64,000 bases of DNA. Origin: Gavia stellata (lineage: Eukaryota; Chordata; Aves; Gaviiformes; Gaviidae). Location: contig NC_082616.1 of NCBI RefSeq assembly GCF_030936135.1, positions 13,265,001 through 13,329,000 on the forward strand, given 5' to 3'. The position numbers and the translations under genes are program-made. This document shows positions 40,199 through 51,414 of the stretch, one piece after another; the stretch's first letter is position 1; every line of letters begins with the position of its first letter. The notes under the pieces are model-generated. The model was not told where the DNA came from, did no database searches, and saw nothing but the letters and a program-made list of their open reading frames with translations.

Positions 40199-40974
40199 AG
40201 CCGGGACTGGGGAAGGGCCCAGCTGTGGAGCACTGCAGCCATCTGCCGGTCACCTCCCAACGTCTGCCTCTTCAGACCCTCCCAAAACCAGGTGTGGATG
40301 GGCAAACACCCTTCACCTCTCCAGCATAGTGTTGTTTCTTCCCCAACACCCTGCATCTTCCATGCGTGGGGAGAGACACCTTTCTTTCCCAAGGAGGCTT
40401 GCGCAGCGTTGTTACGAAAGCTTCAGTATCTGTCTGCAGGTGTGCTAAAATGGCTATCAGAGTAGTTAAAGTCAGCTAGTGTGTGGTGATCACATAGGTG
40501 TTAAGGAAGTAATACCTTGGGCCCAGTTTTTAGCCAGCAAAATTTCACAGCAGCTGTGGAGCTGGCTGTAAATCTGCATACTGATCGCCCGGTTGCCACC
40601 CAAGAGCAGGTCAGGGAAGAGGCCGTGTCTCTGGTGAACCAGCCATGCGGTTCAGAGGCAGGTGCAGCCCCTCCTCTGACTCACTTCTGTTTTCCCTGTG
40701 ACCGCTTCTGCTTTGCTGCTGCAATAGCCCCGGTTATGCAAGGATCCCGTGGTATTTGGGAAGGACTACCTGCCTGCCTTTACTAGTGAGAGAAACCAAG
40801 GGTTGAAAAGTTCAAAGGCTGGGCAGGAGGGCAATGCCAAAACAGACCAAAGTTTAATCCCATTGCCCTGAGCCCTGGGTTGCTCTGCCTGTTCTGTCCC
40901 CTGCTCAGGTGATGAACTGCTTTCAGCTGTGATTTTGTGTATAACATGCGTATTTTTAAACCTTTTCTCCACAG

Positions 40975-41000
40975 TTTATTTATGACGAAAAAGTTTCCTG
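40975..41000 (+). CDS. SLC24A3: SLC24A3 exon 5 of window (26-bp microexon)
   Basis: The exon is only 26 bp: FIYDEKVS (residues 114-121) plus two bases of tryptophan 122. The next exon supplies the final G and continues WES. The acceptor is CTCCACAG and the donor GTAAGT at 41001. FIYDEKVSW followed by WESLVLVLMY is the NCKX3 sequence, and the joined frame is exact, which makes the call secure despite the size. Skipping it would shift the frame, so its inclusion is obligatory for a full exchanger. Confidence 0.97.
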
Positions 41001-42701
41001 GTAAGTGAATCCCTTTTCTTTTCATTTTTTCTGGTTATACCACAAAAGCTGCAATAAGTAGGGTTCATCAGGAGAGGAGGAGAAAGCTGAAAAGTTCTGC
41101 AGGGCGATTCGGGCAGCAGTTTCCTGCTGCGTGAGAAACCTCAGCACAAGATGGGCTAAAATAACTCATTTTCTGAGCCAGAGAGGAAAGCCTAGGAGAG
41201 TGTAACTCAGACTGTTTCCCAATACAGCGGCAGCAGTTGGTGCCCTCTGCCCACCCTGCAGCAGCTGGGGGATGGCGACGTGCTCAGCAGAGGCAGAGAC
41301 TGCTGCTTGGGTGCCAGTGTTCCAGGCATGTCAGCTGCCTGGGAATGGATAGGGCCACCCAAGCAATCGTAAATCAGTGTGTTCCAATATTTTGATTTTT
41401 AATAATTTAAAAAACAAAAGCTCCTAAGGTGATATTAAAGAGCAAATGACCAGTTTAAAGAAAGAAAAAATAGTATATATATGTTAATATCCCCATGAAT
41501 GGGCTTAAATGTACTGCAGTAGGTAGGGTAGGCTAGGAGGGCTTCAAACACTTTTAAAAGTGTACTTTCAGTTGTTTTGCTTTCATGGTTTTGTTTTCAG
41601 CACCTCTCGGGGCTTGCAGAGTGACAGTGGTAGCTTTGATTTCACTCACAGCCAGTATTATTTGGATTACAAGCACTAGGGGGAGTCAGGCTTTTTGGGT
41701 TGCGTGTTTTCTTAAACTTGTTCTCATTGGGGGATTTATGTTTAATTTCAGAGAGGGATTTCTGAGATTCTGAGTTTTGCAATGGCTTGTTTTTCTTTGT
41801 TTCATTTTGTTTTGGTTTTTGGTTTTTTTTTTTTTTACTAAAATTGACTCGAGGCTCAATTGTATTTGACTGTGCCCTTCAACTAAAACACATCAATGTG
41901 GAAACCGAATGTTGAACTGCCAGAAGCAGGGAAGGAGATATTCATATGGTTAGCACAATGCCTCAAAATCCTGAAAGAGAAAATGGTCCACGAGATTTAG
42001 TATATAGCAGTCTGATAATGGATGATTTCCACAAGGACTACAAGTTTGCCATAGGGAACTATGCAGAATACAGCATAGAATACCTAAAACCAAGTTTAAT
42101 GTCATATTGTATTTTGTTTTCATACAAATTTCATTAGTTTGACACAGAAACAGTGGAGAAAAAAACTGACAATATCTAATCAGCGGTTTAAACTGCTGCC
42201 TGCTGCAGTCTCAATGGTTACGCAGCAGCAGTAGCGAAAGAGCAGCTGCCCCTTGCTCAGACTGTCTCGACAGGATCTGTGTGCTTTAGCATACTCAGAA
42301 AGCCCAACGACCTGCTTTACACCCATGCAGCCAGAGCAGGACGACTGCTCCCCTCCCTCTGCTACAGCCCCCACAGGTATTGTCCTTACAGAAGTGTCAG
42401 TGTTCCTTGGGTGCACCATTTGTTCACTGAACTTCTGGGTTTAGTCAGTTGTTCTTAGCTGACGGGTTGATTTGGCCAAGTAAAAACGGGAGCAGAAGTC
42501 AAGAAAACAAAGGAGGCATCACACATGGGTGTGTGAGCCGTTTCTTTACACATCCCCTTTTTTAGAGGTGTGTTAAGCAGCCCAAGAGGGTCAAGCCTTT
42601 CCCCCAAGTTTGTGGTGTGACGGGTGGGGGAACGGCTGAACTCGGGCAGCTGACTGCTGTGCTCTACTCTGATGTGTTTTCTGTGTTGCTCTTGTTTGCA
42701 G
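41001..42701 (+). other. Intron, 1.7 kb
   Basis: The intron is AT-rich, with T-runs near 41821-41836 and no recognisable repeat family. A 63-codon open frame at 41946-42137 has no known relatives that I can recall and no splice or promoter context, so it is not called. Confidence 0.9.
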
Positions 42702-42755
42702 GTGGGAGTCGTTAGTCTTAGTGCTGATGTATGTCATCTACATCGTTATCATGAA
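42702..42755 (+). CDS. SLC24A3: SLC24A3 exon 6 of window (TM helix)
   Basis: This 54-bp exon completes tryptophan 122, encodes residues 123-139 (WESLVLVLMYVIYIVIM) and gives two bases of lysine 140. It is one hydrophobic helix, the last before the large cytoplasmic loop. The acceptor is TTGTTTGCAG and the donor GTAAGT at 42756. The residues agree with mammalian NCKX3 as I know it, apart from valine for leucine in the MYVIYI stretch. Confidence 0.98.
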
Positions 42756-44293
42756 GTAAGTCAAATGTGCCCTCGGCTTGTTTAGATTGCAAGGCTCCCT
42801 GCTCCAGTGCTTTTCCAGAGGGAGAGCCGCAGGCTGTGGGCAGGGCTTCCATTGCATCACCCAGCTTGCATGCCAGCAGCACCTCTAATAGCAGGGGTTA
42901 AAGCACCTTGGCCTATCCTGTACTTATCTGTAATTTATCCTGATGAGGCAGGAAGGGGCTGCTTATCCCCGTTGTACAGATTCGAGGATCAGACATCTAA
43001 AGGTGGATGATGCTTTATGGATCTCGCCCTGTGTGCACTGACCGAGGCTAATGCAGCAAGTCTGTGGCAGAGCAGAGAACCGAATCTGTCTCTGAGTCCC
43101 ACCAAAGCAGCCTCTTCTGACTTCGCTTTAGCATCCCTACTCAGAAATAAACACACAGGAGATTCCAGTCTGCTTTTTATGGGTGCAAAACTCCACAGCA
43201 ATTTGTTCTTGCTTGCTTGGAGATCCATGATAAAACTACATTGATTTTCTGAGCATCTGACCTGTGTAACTTCTTTCACGCAAGTTCATGCTAGCAAAGC
43301 TAGTCTGTTCTGCTGTTTGGTTCCCATCCTCCTGCCTTGCTTTTAAAAGCCAGTGGAAAGGAAACCCAGATTTAAACTGGAACATTCAACAAAACCTACC
43401 AGCTGCCAAGCACACCAGTGGTCTTGTCTCAACAAGTAAGAGTAGAGATTTGTTTTGAAATGATGAATAGAATAAATATTGTGAGAGTAATTCTCAGTGA
43501 GAACAGCAAAACACTCAGGCTGGGTTGAAGGGAACACGAGTCAGAATTCATCTCACTTCTAATAATTAGAAACTTTTTCTTTAACATGGAGATTAGCTTC
43601 ACCCTTGCAACAATTAACTGACCAGCAAAACAGACAGTTGTAATGTCTGAATCTAGAATGGATTTTTCTTTCTGAAAGCGATGCTGTAGTGTGAACAGAT
43701 GTTTCAGACCTGTTTGGATATAGCTAGGGAGGTTGTCAGCCTGGTTAAGGACCGTGGCAAGGTGTTCACAGTGGTCTACCCTTGCCTTTGAGTATTGTGG
43801 CGAGATCCTCGCCTCATGTTTGTGTCAGCTTCTGATTACTCTAAATAAAATAAGAAACAAAGATTTTTTTTTTTTCTTCCCCCCAAAGTTGAGACGGAAC
43901 TTAGCATATGGTCTTGTGTTTCTGTGGTAGGTCTTCACAGTTAAAACAACACTCATGCTCAGGTGTGATTATGTGATAAAAAAATAAATTTGGATGATGG
44001 CAAGTAATCATTATTTGCTATACAGAATATTAATTACACATAATACATAAGCATACATGTCATTCAAGATTCACATCGTGTATCTTTCATAGCCCTGTGG
44101 GTATGGAGAGATTGCATTGTTTACAATTTAGTTAGAGCTCTGCCATGCTGTGGCTAGATTTCCTTAAAACCAGAGGGGTTTTATTCCCTTCCTTAGTTGG
44201 ATCACACAGGATATGAGTCTAGGAAAGGACGAGTGTCAAGAAATCCACGTAGAAGAAGCAAAGGTACGTCTAGAGTTTGTTTCATTTGTGCAG
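42756..44293 (+). other. Intron, 1.5 kb
   Basis: The intron holds a MIR-like fossil at about 42950-43130, a T-rich run near 43864-43877 and otherwise unique AT-leaning sequence. Confidence 0.9.
42950..43130 (+). repeat. MIR-like ancient SINE fossil
   Basis: This is the best preserved of the MIR-like pieces. It has 'ttatccccgttgtacagat', then 'gaggatcagacatctaaag', and after a gap 'gcaagtctgtggcagagcag' and 'agaaccgaatctgtctctga'. The order and spacing follow the MIR sequence (ttatccccattttacagat, then gcaagtctgtggcagagc, then a gaacccaggtctc block). It lies about 200 bp downstream of exon 6. Confidence 0.6.
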
Positions 44294-44427
44294 GTACAAC
44301 TCAACCATACATCACTGCTTCGAAAGGAAGACAAAAAACTCTGCAAATATGGTGAACGGTTTAGCAAATAATACAGAAATGGACGATAACAGCAACTGCG
44401 ATGCCACAGTGGTATTACTAAAGAAAG
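44294..44427 (+). CDS. SLC24A3: SLC24A3 exon 7 of window (start of cytoplasmic loop)
   Basis: This 134-bp exon completes lysine 140, encodes residues 141-184 (YNSTIHHCFERKTKNSANMV through DATVVLLKK) and gives the first base of glycine 185. This is the first part of the large intracellular loop, hydrophilic and variable in the family. The stretch NMVNGLANN and the CDATVVLLKK ending are NCKX3 features. The acceptor is TTTGTGCAG and the donor GTAACT at 44428. A second GTAAGT at 44441 lies slightly downstream, but only the first gives a frame that continues into GNFHRK. Confidence 0.97.
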
Positions 44428-47070
44428 GTAACTGTTCCAGTAAGTCACCCTGCTTGCTTGCATCATTCTGAATGTTTACAAGTTTGTCCACTGCTAGTCA
44501 TACGGTGTGGACTGCTTCTGTCTTATCAGCCATGAAATAGGCGGGGAGGTGGCCCTTTTGTAACTGCCCTACCAGATGGCAATGGCTCCTGTGCCTGGGG
44601 CATGGTGTGGTGACCCCAGCCGCCTCATCCTTTGCCACTGGAGGCAGCTCAGGCCTCCTCTGGGTAGTTCTTGCTGCTGGAAAAGTGCCTGGCTGAAAGG
44701 AGTCCTCCAGCTTCAAGCCTGACTTGCCCAGGGGCTACTTATTTAGGATGTTACAGCCATGCCATTGTAAGTCCTCCTGTAGGTGCTGTTATTCTGCACT
44801 GAAGATGCCCATTTACATCTAGTACCTCCAGTTAAATTTAACTCCATTCCAAAGCGACATAAACTGAGCAGGCAAAAAGGCCCTACTTAAACTAGCATAC
44901 ACTTTCCCCCCTGGTGAAGGGAGGGTGGGGACTCTCTGTTGGTCTAGGTAGCGTGCTTTTACTGCACATGCTGTCTTGAATGAGCACAACTTTTCCATGT
45001 AAATGATCTTTAAGTGGATTTCACTTTGGCTGAAATCTGCTCCCGTTTGACTTCAGTCACGATCATGTATAGAAATGATTGTATTTCTTCAGCTTAAAAA
45101 AAATTCACCCACTCCATAGCTCAGCAGCAGTAGCTTGATGTGTGCATTTGCAAGCTAAACTGTATTTACAGAGGATATTTTTTTCATCTTTGCAACACTC
45201 AACAAGCATGTGCAGTAACTGCTTGGGATTTATATGCACCTGTCCTCAGGAATAACACGCCCTCCCCCAGTCACTGGTTTAACCTGAGAAGGAGTGCTAG
45301 CTTGTCTAAAGCAGTCCTGGTCTCTGATTACAGATGGGCTACCCTTTTTGTTTCACTGGACTAAAAAAAAAAAATAAAATTAACAAAAATAGGTCTCTTT
45401 TCCTGCAAACAGTGCTTGAAAGACAGTCTGTATACAGTAAGCAACTAAACATGAAACCCTTTGAGCCTACCAGAGCCCAGCTGTCGTTACTGCCCTGTTG
45501 CTGAGGGAGAGCTTTTGTGAGTGCTCTGCACTCTGGTTTGGGGAAGCGGCTTTTATGGGAACAGTTCTCTGTAGCCTGGGGCTCTCAACAGCGAAACTGC
45601 TGGCAAGATGACTACACTCTGTACCAGTAAAGCTAGACTGGTAAAACTCAGTAAGCATAAACTCAGGCCTTAGTCATCTAGGTTTACCCGCTGGCCTCGG
45701 GGTTATGCACAAATGAGGCAGTTCTGATTGTAGGATTTGGTTTAAATCTCCCCAGAACGCATCTTTGCATGACACTGCTCAGCTGCTGGTAATTTTTTGT
45801 TTTGTACACTTGCGGTTACTCAAACTGGCTGAGGAAGGAAGACGAAAGGATTGCTTCATTTTCTTGCAGATTGTTCCTGTATTTGGCAGTGGGCCACCGG
45901 CGGCCCAGACAGGCGGGTGGTGCTGCTGCGCACACCAGCGAGTAGCATGGCGTTGCAAACAGCACCCATTACAACAGGTTGCCTGAGGGTTTCAGACACT
46001 ACCGTTTGTTTTCTGAGGCCTTTTCTGAACAGAGGACCTAAAAGAATGAAATAGAAGGATTTCTGTGTTTGGGACAGTTGCCCCAAGTACCATGCAGGAA
46101 ATGCCAGTGTGGAAAAAGTCACAAGGAAAAGCTGTCTGGCTGTTTTGATTTTTTTTTTTCGTATGGATGACCCCACGTATCTACCCCAATCCATGGAAAC
46201 CTCAGTCAGAAAAAAAACTGACACTGAGGCTGAGGAGATACTCTTCTGTAAGACTAACAGTGATGGTCATAAGTAGTAATGCCATGAAAAATTTGCCAGT
46301 GTTCAGCACTGATTTTAATAAACCAAAGCAGGGATGTGTCAGGGAAGCCCTCACGTTTCCCTACTGCCGAGTCCCGGTCCTGGCCCAGAATTCACAGCCC
46401 GAGGTAGCATCCAGGCACAGAAGGGATGGATGCTGGCACTGTGCCACCCCAGAGGTAATAGGCACTGACACTGCCCCAGCTGGAGCACAGTTCAGGTACC
46501 TGCCCCTGTCTCCTTGTTCCTTTGCTCCCGCACTGTGGGTTGCCCCCCATGGACTGGCATGCGTGCTTGCTGCCAGCTTTGATGGCACTTCCCAGCCATG
46601 AGCTGCGAGCTGAGGATGCAGGAACCTGCTTTTCATTTGCATTGGTACCCCGCATGAACACAGTGATGATTTCCTCACCCTCGTGTATGGTTAACGGTGG
46701 GTGAGGCCAATATCCTCACAGAAGTGCAGATTGTAACAGTGGAATTAATGCAGCTTTACCGCAGCACCCTTTCTGCCTTGGTGAAATAGCTGCTGTGGAA
46801 GCAGTGATCTGCCTAATGCAGGCCTGTGATGAACTGTGCAGAGCAGATTTAATTCTCTGTAATAAGCCTGAGTGGAGATACCATGTTGGCAATTTATTTA
46901 AAGACAGAAATTAAGGACAGAGGATACATATTTTGAATGGCGGTAGCTGAAGGAATGGTTCTTACAAAGGACTTCAGGAACCTGCAGGTTTATTCTTCTG
47001 AGCGCCACGTAGGGCAGAGAGAGAGATTGCTGGAAGAAGACCTCAATTTCTCTTTGTTTCTTGGCTGCAG
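44428..47070 (+). other. Intron, 2.6 kb
   Basis: No recognisable repeat family or RNA gene was seen. A short A-run lies near 45364-45375 and a T-run near 46149-46159. The open frames at 46167-46661 on both strands have no protein-like relatives I know. Confidence 0.9.
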
Positions 47071-47231
47071 GAAATTTCCACCGTAAAGCCTCAGTGATCA
47101 TGGTGGATGAGCTGCTATCTGCCTACCCACACCAGCTTTCATTTTCCGAGGCTGGGCTCCGGATCATGATAACGAGCCACTTCCCTCCCAAAACACGTCT
47201 CTCCATGGCCAGCCGCATGTTAATCAATGAG
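47071..47231 (+). CDS. SLC24A3: SLC24A3 exon 8 of window (cytoplasmic loop, conserved part)
   Basis: This 161-bp exon completes glycine 185 and encodes residues 186-238: NFHRKASVIMVDELLSAYPH, QLSFSEAGLRIMITSHFPPK, then TRLSMASRMLINE. The VMVDE..S...LSF.EAGLRIMI region is conserved across SLC24 members. The residues here match NCKX3. The acceptor is TTGGCTGCAG and the donor GTATGT at 47232. The end is phase 0. Confidence 0.98.
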
Positions 47232-47813
47232 GTATGTCTTTTATCTGCCCCTGCCTCCCCCTCTCCTTCTGAATTCACCTTTTCCTATAACAGTGTTTGG
47301 GTCAAAATCGAACTCTTATGTTTTTTCTGGATCCCTGATAGCATTTTCCCAGGTTTTATCCTTCTGACACTGACTTTACTAAATCATCTCTTGCTTTCTG
47401 TCCCCATGGAGATTTCAGCAGAGAAGGTTTGAAGTTGTTATGTGGTTACGTTACCTGTAGCTGTTGCTCACAGGAGATGCCCCCGGCATTAATCTGATAT
47501 TAGTATCATTTGCACTTACTTAATAATATGATACTCCACTGAGTGCACTTGGTCTGGCCCTGGTCTTGTGGTACTCCTGCAGTCAATTCTGCAGCCACTG
47601 TTCCTTCTTTTATAGAAGTTGTATCTGTGAGATTTATCTAGTCTTCTGCAAGCAAGCATCGAGCTATACCTGATCAAAATTCATACCCTTTGTTTTTAAA
47701 GCCAAATTTTTAAAGAACTCTGCACTCTCTTTCTCTGTTCTTCCCTTTCTCTTTAAAAAATTAAATGTTAAAAAAATCTGTCTTTCAGCAAGAATTTGTG
47801 CCTGTATTTACAG
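47232..47813 (+). other. Intron, 0.6 kb
   Basis: This is the shortest intron of the gene in this window, and nothing but unique sequence is seen in it. Confidence 0.92.
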
Positions 47814-48090
47814 AGACAAAGGCTGATCAACAGCAAGACTTACACCAATGGTGAGTCAGAAGTAGCAATCAAAATACCTATCAAGCACGTGGTTGAGAAT
47901 GGAACAGGCCCCAGCAACTCCACCGAGCGGGGCGTGAATGGCACACGGCGGGATGAAGACATGGCTGAGGCTGGGAATGAGACAGAGAACGAGAATGAGG
48001 ATAACGAGAACAATGAAAATGATGAGGAAGAGGAAGAAGATGATGACGATGATGACCATGAAGGGCCATACACACCTTTTGACCTGCCCT
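47814..48090 (+). CDS. SLC24A3: SLC24A3 exon 9 of window (acidic cytoplasmic loop)
   Basis: This 277-bp exon is the longest here. It encodes residues 239-330 and one base of serine 331, beginning RQRLINSKTYTNGESEVAIK and ending EGPYTPFDLP. It holds the RRDEDMAEAGNETENENEDN segment and then a run of five glutamates and six aspartates, a strongly acidic tract that NCKX3 also has in mammals. In DNA this is a purine-rich GAR/GAY repeat at about 47970-48060. The acceptor is TATTTACAG and the donor GTAAGA at 48091. An internal GTGAGT at 47851-47856 could act as an alternative donor with the same phase (see findings). Confidence 0.97.
47851..47856 (+). promoter_or_regulatory. Candidate internal splice donor (GTGAGT) in exon 9
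   Basis: The sequence AATG/GTGAGT is close to the donor consensus. Cleavage after base 47850 leaves phase 1, the same phase as the normal donor at 48091. Joining to exon 10 would therefore keep the frame and remove 80 codons. There is no transcript evidence for its use. Confidence 0.35.
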
Positions 48091-49696
48091 GTAAGAAGCT
48101 CCTGGGTTTTTGTTGTTCCAGAAAGCAAAACTCATTTTGGGTGTGCCAAAAAGCATTGCAGACGTGCGTTGAGGTAGAAGTGTCCCTGAGAGCTCCCATC
48201 AGCCTGCACCTCCCAATGTAGTTCCTGGGCACAGGTAAAAGATGAGAGGAACTGGGAAGCAGCAGGAACTTCTCAGGATGCGGACTTGTGGGCTTGGATG
48301 TACCTCTGCTGCAGCTTGAGCATTGGCCCGGCGCTGCTGCTGCATTCAGAGGGGAGAGGCAGCAATCTCCATGGAGTGGTTTCTACCCAGAAAACCTGGG
48401 TCACCCTCTGGAGAGGCCTGTCTCTCTCAGCTGACTGCTGAGGAAGCTGAGGATGGTGGGGCTGCTGGCAAGGTGCCTGAACGCAGGTCAGATGCGCCTG
48501 CGTCTAGGCCTTACCTTTGCTGGGAAATGAGATGCGCTCTTACCTTGGAGGAGGGGTGTAGTGCTAGCAGAGACGAGGCAATGGTGGTGCTGATGTGGAG
48601 CAGTGACAAAAGACAGTCCTGGGCACATCTGCTTACTGCTGTTAACTAGGCACAGCCACAGTGTCTTCTTACTCTTTCTGGAGGGCATAGAAAGTCAGAA
48701 CAGCTACATGACTTGTGGAAAACCACGTGTGCCTCAGGTTGCTGAGCACTGCACCTGCAGGATGGAGATCTCCTTTTTGCCAAGTCCCTCTTACCCCATC
48801 AGGGCTCTAGTCCCAGCATGATTATAACGTAGCCCTGCCGTGCCTTTGACTCACATTTGCCACAGATGGCAAGATCTGCAGTGTTGCAGACAAGCCAGAA
48901 TATTGCAGGGAGTGGTCCTGCCCTTTGCAGGTGAGATACGTTTTTGGAAACTCTGCTTCAGATCTCCTCACTCAAACAGCATAGCTGTAGTTCAAATAAG
49001 GGAAAAAAACTGAGCCTGAAGAGAGTAATTTAGTAGTCATATGGACCGTGGCACTAGATTCGTATGGGAAAGGTTGGCAGGGACCTCTGGAGATCTCTGG
49101 TTCAAACCCCTGCTCAGAGCAGGTTGCCCAAGGCTGCGTCCAGTTGAGTTTTGGTTATCTGTAAGGGTGGAGATCCCACAGTCTTTCTGGGTACCTGTTC
49201 CAGTGTTTGACCACCCTCATGGTAGGAAAAAAAAGAAAGTGCACAACTTATGGTAGCATCTATTCTGAATTTCCCTTGTTGCAAGTTGAGTCCACTGGCT
49301 CTTATAATTCCCTTGTGCATTTCTGGGGCCTGGCTTGGCTCCATCTTTTCTGTACCCTCCCATTAGGTGGTTGAAGGTGAATCAGATCTCTTTCTAGAAC
49401 GTGCTTTTTATGTGGTAACTGTAAGAACTTGACCCAGGGAGGGTAGCAGGTGTGCTCTGACCCATTACTTAAGAACTCTCAGGGAGGCGCTTCATACTCC
49501 TTCCCTATGCCCCTCTCTGCTCTCCCATCTCTGCCCTCACACTGTGATCTTCTGAACAAGGAATGTCTTGTCATCCCTTTGAATAGCACTTAGGCTGAGG
49601 TGTCCCTAGCATCTTGCTGGTTAATGTTAACAAAATAATAACATTCTGGACTAAAGCAGACTAGAATTGTGATTATTTCCCTTTTTTGTTTTACAG
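48091..49696 (+). other. Intron, 1.6 kb
   Basis: The intron contains a diverged antisense CR1 fragment (about 49050-49375). The rest is unique sequence. Confidence 0.9.
49050..49375 (-). mobile_element. CR1 3'-end fragment, diverged
   Basis: The + strand order GGGACCTCTGGAGATCTCTG, CCCCTGCTCAGAGCAGGTTG, CCTGTTCCAGTGTTTGACCA and ACCCTCCCATTAGGT is that of an antisense CR1 tail. It keeps about 330 bp and lacks the RT region. Many substitutions point to an old copy. Confidence 0.9.
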
Positions 49697-49863
49697 CTGG
49701 CAAGACAGAAATCTTGAAGTGGCTCTTCACATGGCCATTGAGTTTTGTCCTGTACTTCACAGTGCCCAACTGTAACAAACCCCACTTGGAAAAATGGTTC
49801 ATGGTTACCTTTGCTTCTTCTACCCTCTGGATTGCAGCTTTCTCCTACATGATGGTGTGGATG
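49697..49863 (+). CDS. SLC24A3: SLC24A3 exon 10 of window (end of loop, two TM helices)
   Basis: This 167-bp exon completes serine 331 and encodes residues 332-386: GKTEILKWLFTWPLSFVLYF, TVPNCNKPHLEKWFMVTFAS, then STLWIAAFSYMMVWM. It marks the return from the cytoplasmic loop into the membrane (LFTWPLSFVLYFTVPNC) and a second helix (MVTFASSTLWIAAFSYMMVW). The acceptor is TTTTTTGTTTTACAG and the donor GTATGT at 49864. The phase is 0 at the end. Confidence 0.98.
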
Positions 49864-51414
49864 GTATGTACTGACTAAAGCAGAAACCACAGCCTGGGAG
49901 AGGCAACAGAATTGGGTTTTGTCAGCTTAGAGAAATGTGTAGAAAGTTCTACATAGCTGAATTTTTAAATGAGAAACCTTAGGTCTGCTTCTATTTCTAT
50001 TAGACCTGTCCACACTGAGAGAAGAAATTATGGCCAGTAGCCATGGCCTTTGAACTTGATTCAGGGCTGGAATTTCACCCAGATTCTTTAACACGGGAAA
50101 AAATGACACTTGCACCAGTTTAACACCTCCTTGTCATGCAGGACAGCGTAAAGAGGCCCTGATGCTAGTAAGAATCTGGCTTCAATAGCTTTTCCCTTTC
50201 TTGGAGCAAACAAGCTTGAGAGACAGAGTTGTAAATGATAATGCTTTTAACTCAGCATGAACAAAAGCATGACGTTCAGCCAAATTCTTGCACAACTACT
50301 CTAGTCAACAGGAACTTAATTCTACCTCATTATCCTAAAGGTAGAAGGGAATAAATAAACACAAGGAAATCCAAGCATAGTTGGCCTGTTCACAGGGGAG
50401 AAGCTTTGTGCGCTGGCTGGATCATTGAGCCTGTTAGCTTGCTGCAGGCCTCATTACATGATATGTGTAAGTGAAAAGCACAAATTGTCCTCATTAGGAT
50501 TACAGTAATACTGCAGCATAGATTGTGTTTCTTTTGGGGTGGTCTTTACTCTTAAGCAGAATCAGACAATGATGGGGCATTGGCGTCAGGACAGGGTCTA
50601 ACAAGGAAAGCCTGGTTTTGGGCTGCTGCATGTCTGATGGAGTGCATGATTCATGGTCTGTCTGAGCATGGGACCCAAAGAACATGGAGATACCTCGCTA
50701 AAGCACTGGCCACTGGGCCTGCTGGGAAGGGAGAGGCAACAAAAAATCTTCACTGCCTTCACAATTCATTCTTGTACTAAATGCAAAAATGACTGCCAGG
50801 CTTTTCCCTGTGAACTAATCAAAGCAGTTACAGAAGAGGGGGTTTTGTTTAGTTTTGTTTTCAATAACTCATGTTACCCTGAACAGGAAGTGAAGTTACT
50901 TGTTTTCTTCTGCTTTTCGTCTGCAGGGATGAGGTGTTTTTCAAGAAAAAAGCTATCCCAGCTTCCCATAGCTGAAATACCAGAGCCCACAGGGTCACTG
51001 TGCTGCTTCTAATATGTCCCTACATATGGCATTTTCATAGTATAATGAACCCATAGGTTTGTTTTAGTGTCTGCTTAGCTATTATTTGTATATAATAATG
51101 TCTGCAAACTTCAGCCAAGATCAGAAGACTGTTACACAGAGTAGTGGGCCACTATATAGTCTCTTTTCCAGGTTAGTGTGAGGAAAATTGTGGATGAAAG
51201 GTGTGAAGCAGCTTACCAGAGAGGGTACATAACAGGTCAGTGCTATTCTCTGCCAGGCGGTGAATATACCAAAAAAGACTGTCACTGCTTCTCTTTAAAG
51301 AAAGTGGGAGTTTGCACTGAGCAATGAACTCTGTCTCACAGAAGCTTGCATAATTGGGCCAAGCTGGTCTCTGATTTTGATGCTTATAAACAGCTTGACG
51401 GTTTATTTCCTTAG
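49864..51414 (+). other. Intron, 1.6 kb
   Basis: No repeat family or RNA gene is recognised. It is AT-leaning unique sequence. Confidence 0.92.

Larger units (their letters stand above)
35813..40974 (+). other. Intron, 5.2 kb, holding a minisatellite
   Basis: This GT-AG intron lies between exon 4 and the 26-bp microexon. Apart from the GC-rich tandem array at 39281-39997 and a TGG repeat at 40181-40198, it is AT-leaning unique sequence with T-runs near 36510-36560. No additional exon was recognised. Confidence 0.9.

Noticed and set aside
39017..40253. Open frames of 198-332 codons on both strands over the minisatellite
   Set aside because: They are translations of a GC-rich tandem repeat with few stops. 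The 50- and 41-bp units shift the frame, so the same DNA gives alternating peptide repeats in all frames. There is no known family and no splice or start context.
41946..42137. 63-codon open frame in the 1.7 kb intron
   Set aside because: The peptide looks hydrophilic and non-repetitive, but it is short, has no promoter or splice signals and matches no family I know.
44441..44446. Second GTAAGT just after the exon 7 donor
   Set aside because: Using it would add 13 bases and shift the frame relative to exon 8. The upstream GTAACT gives the conserved KKGNFHRK junction.
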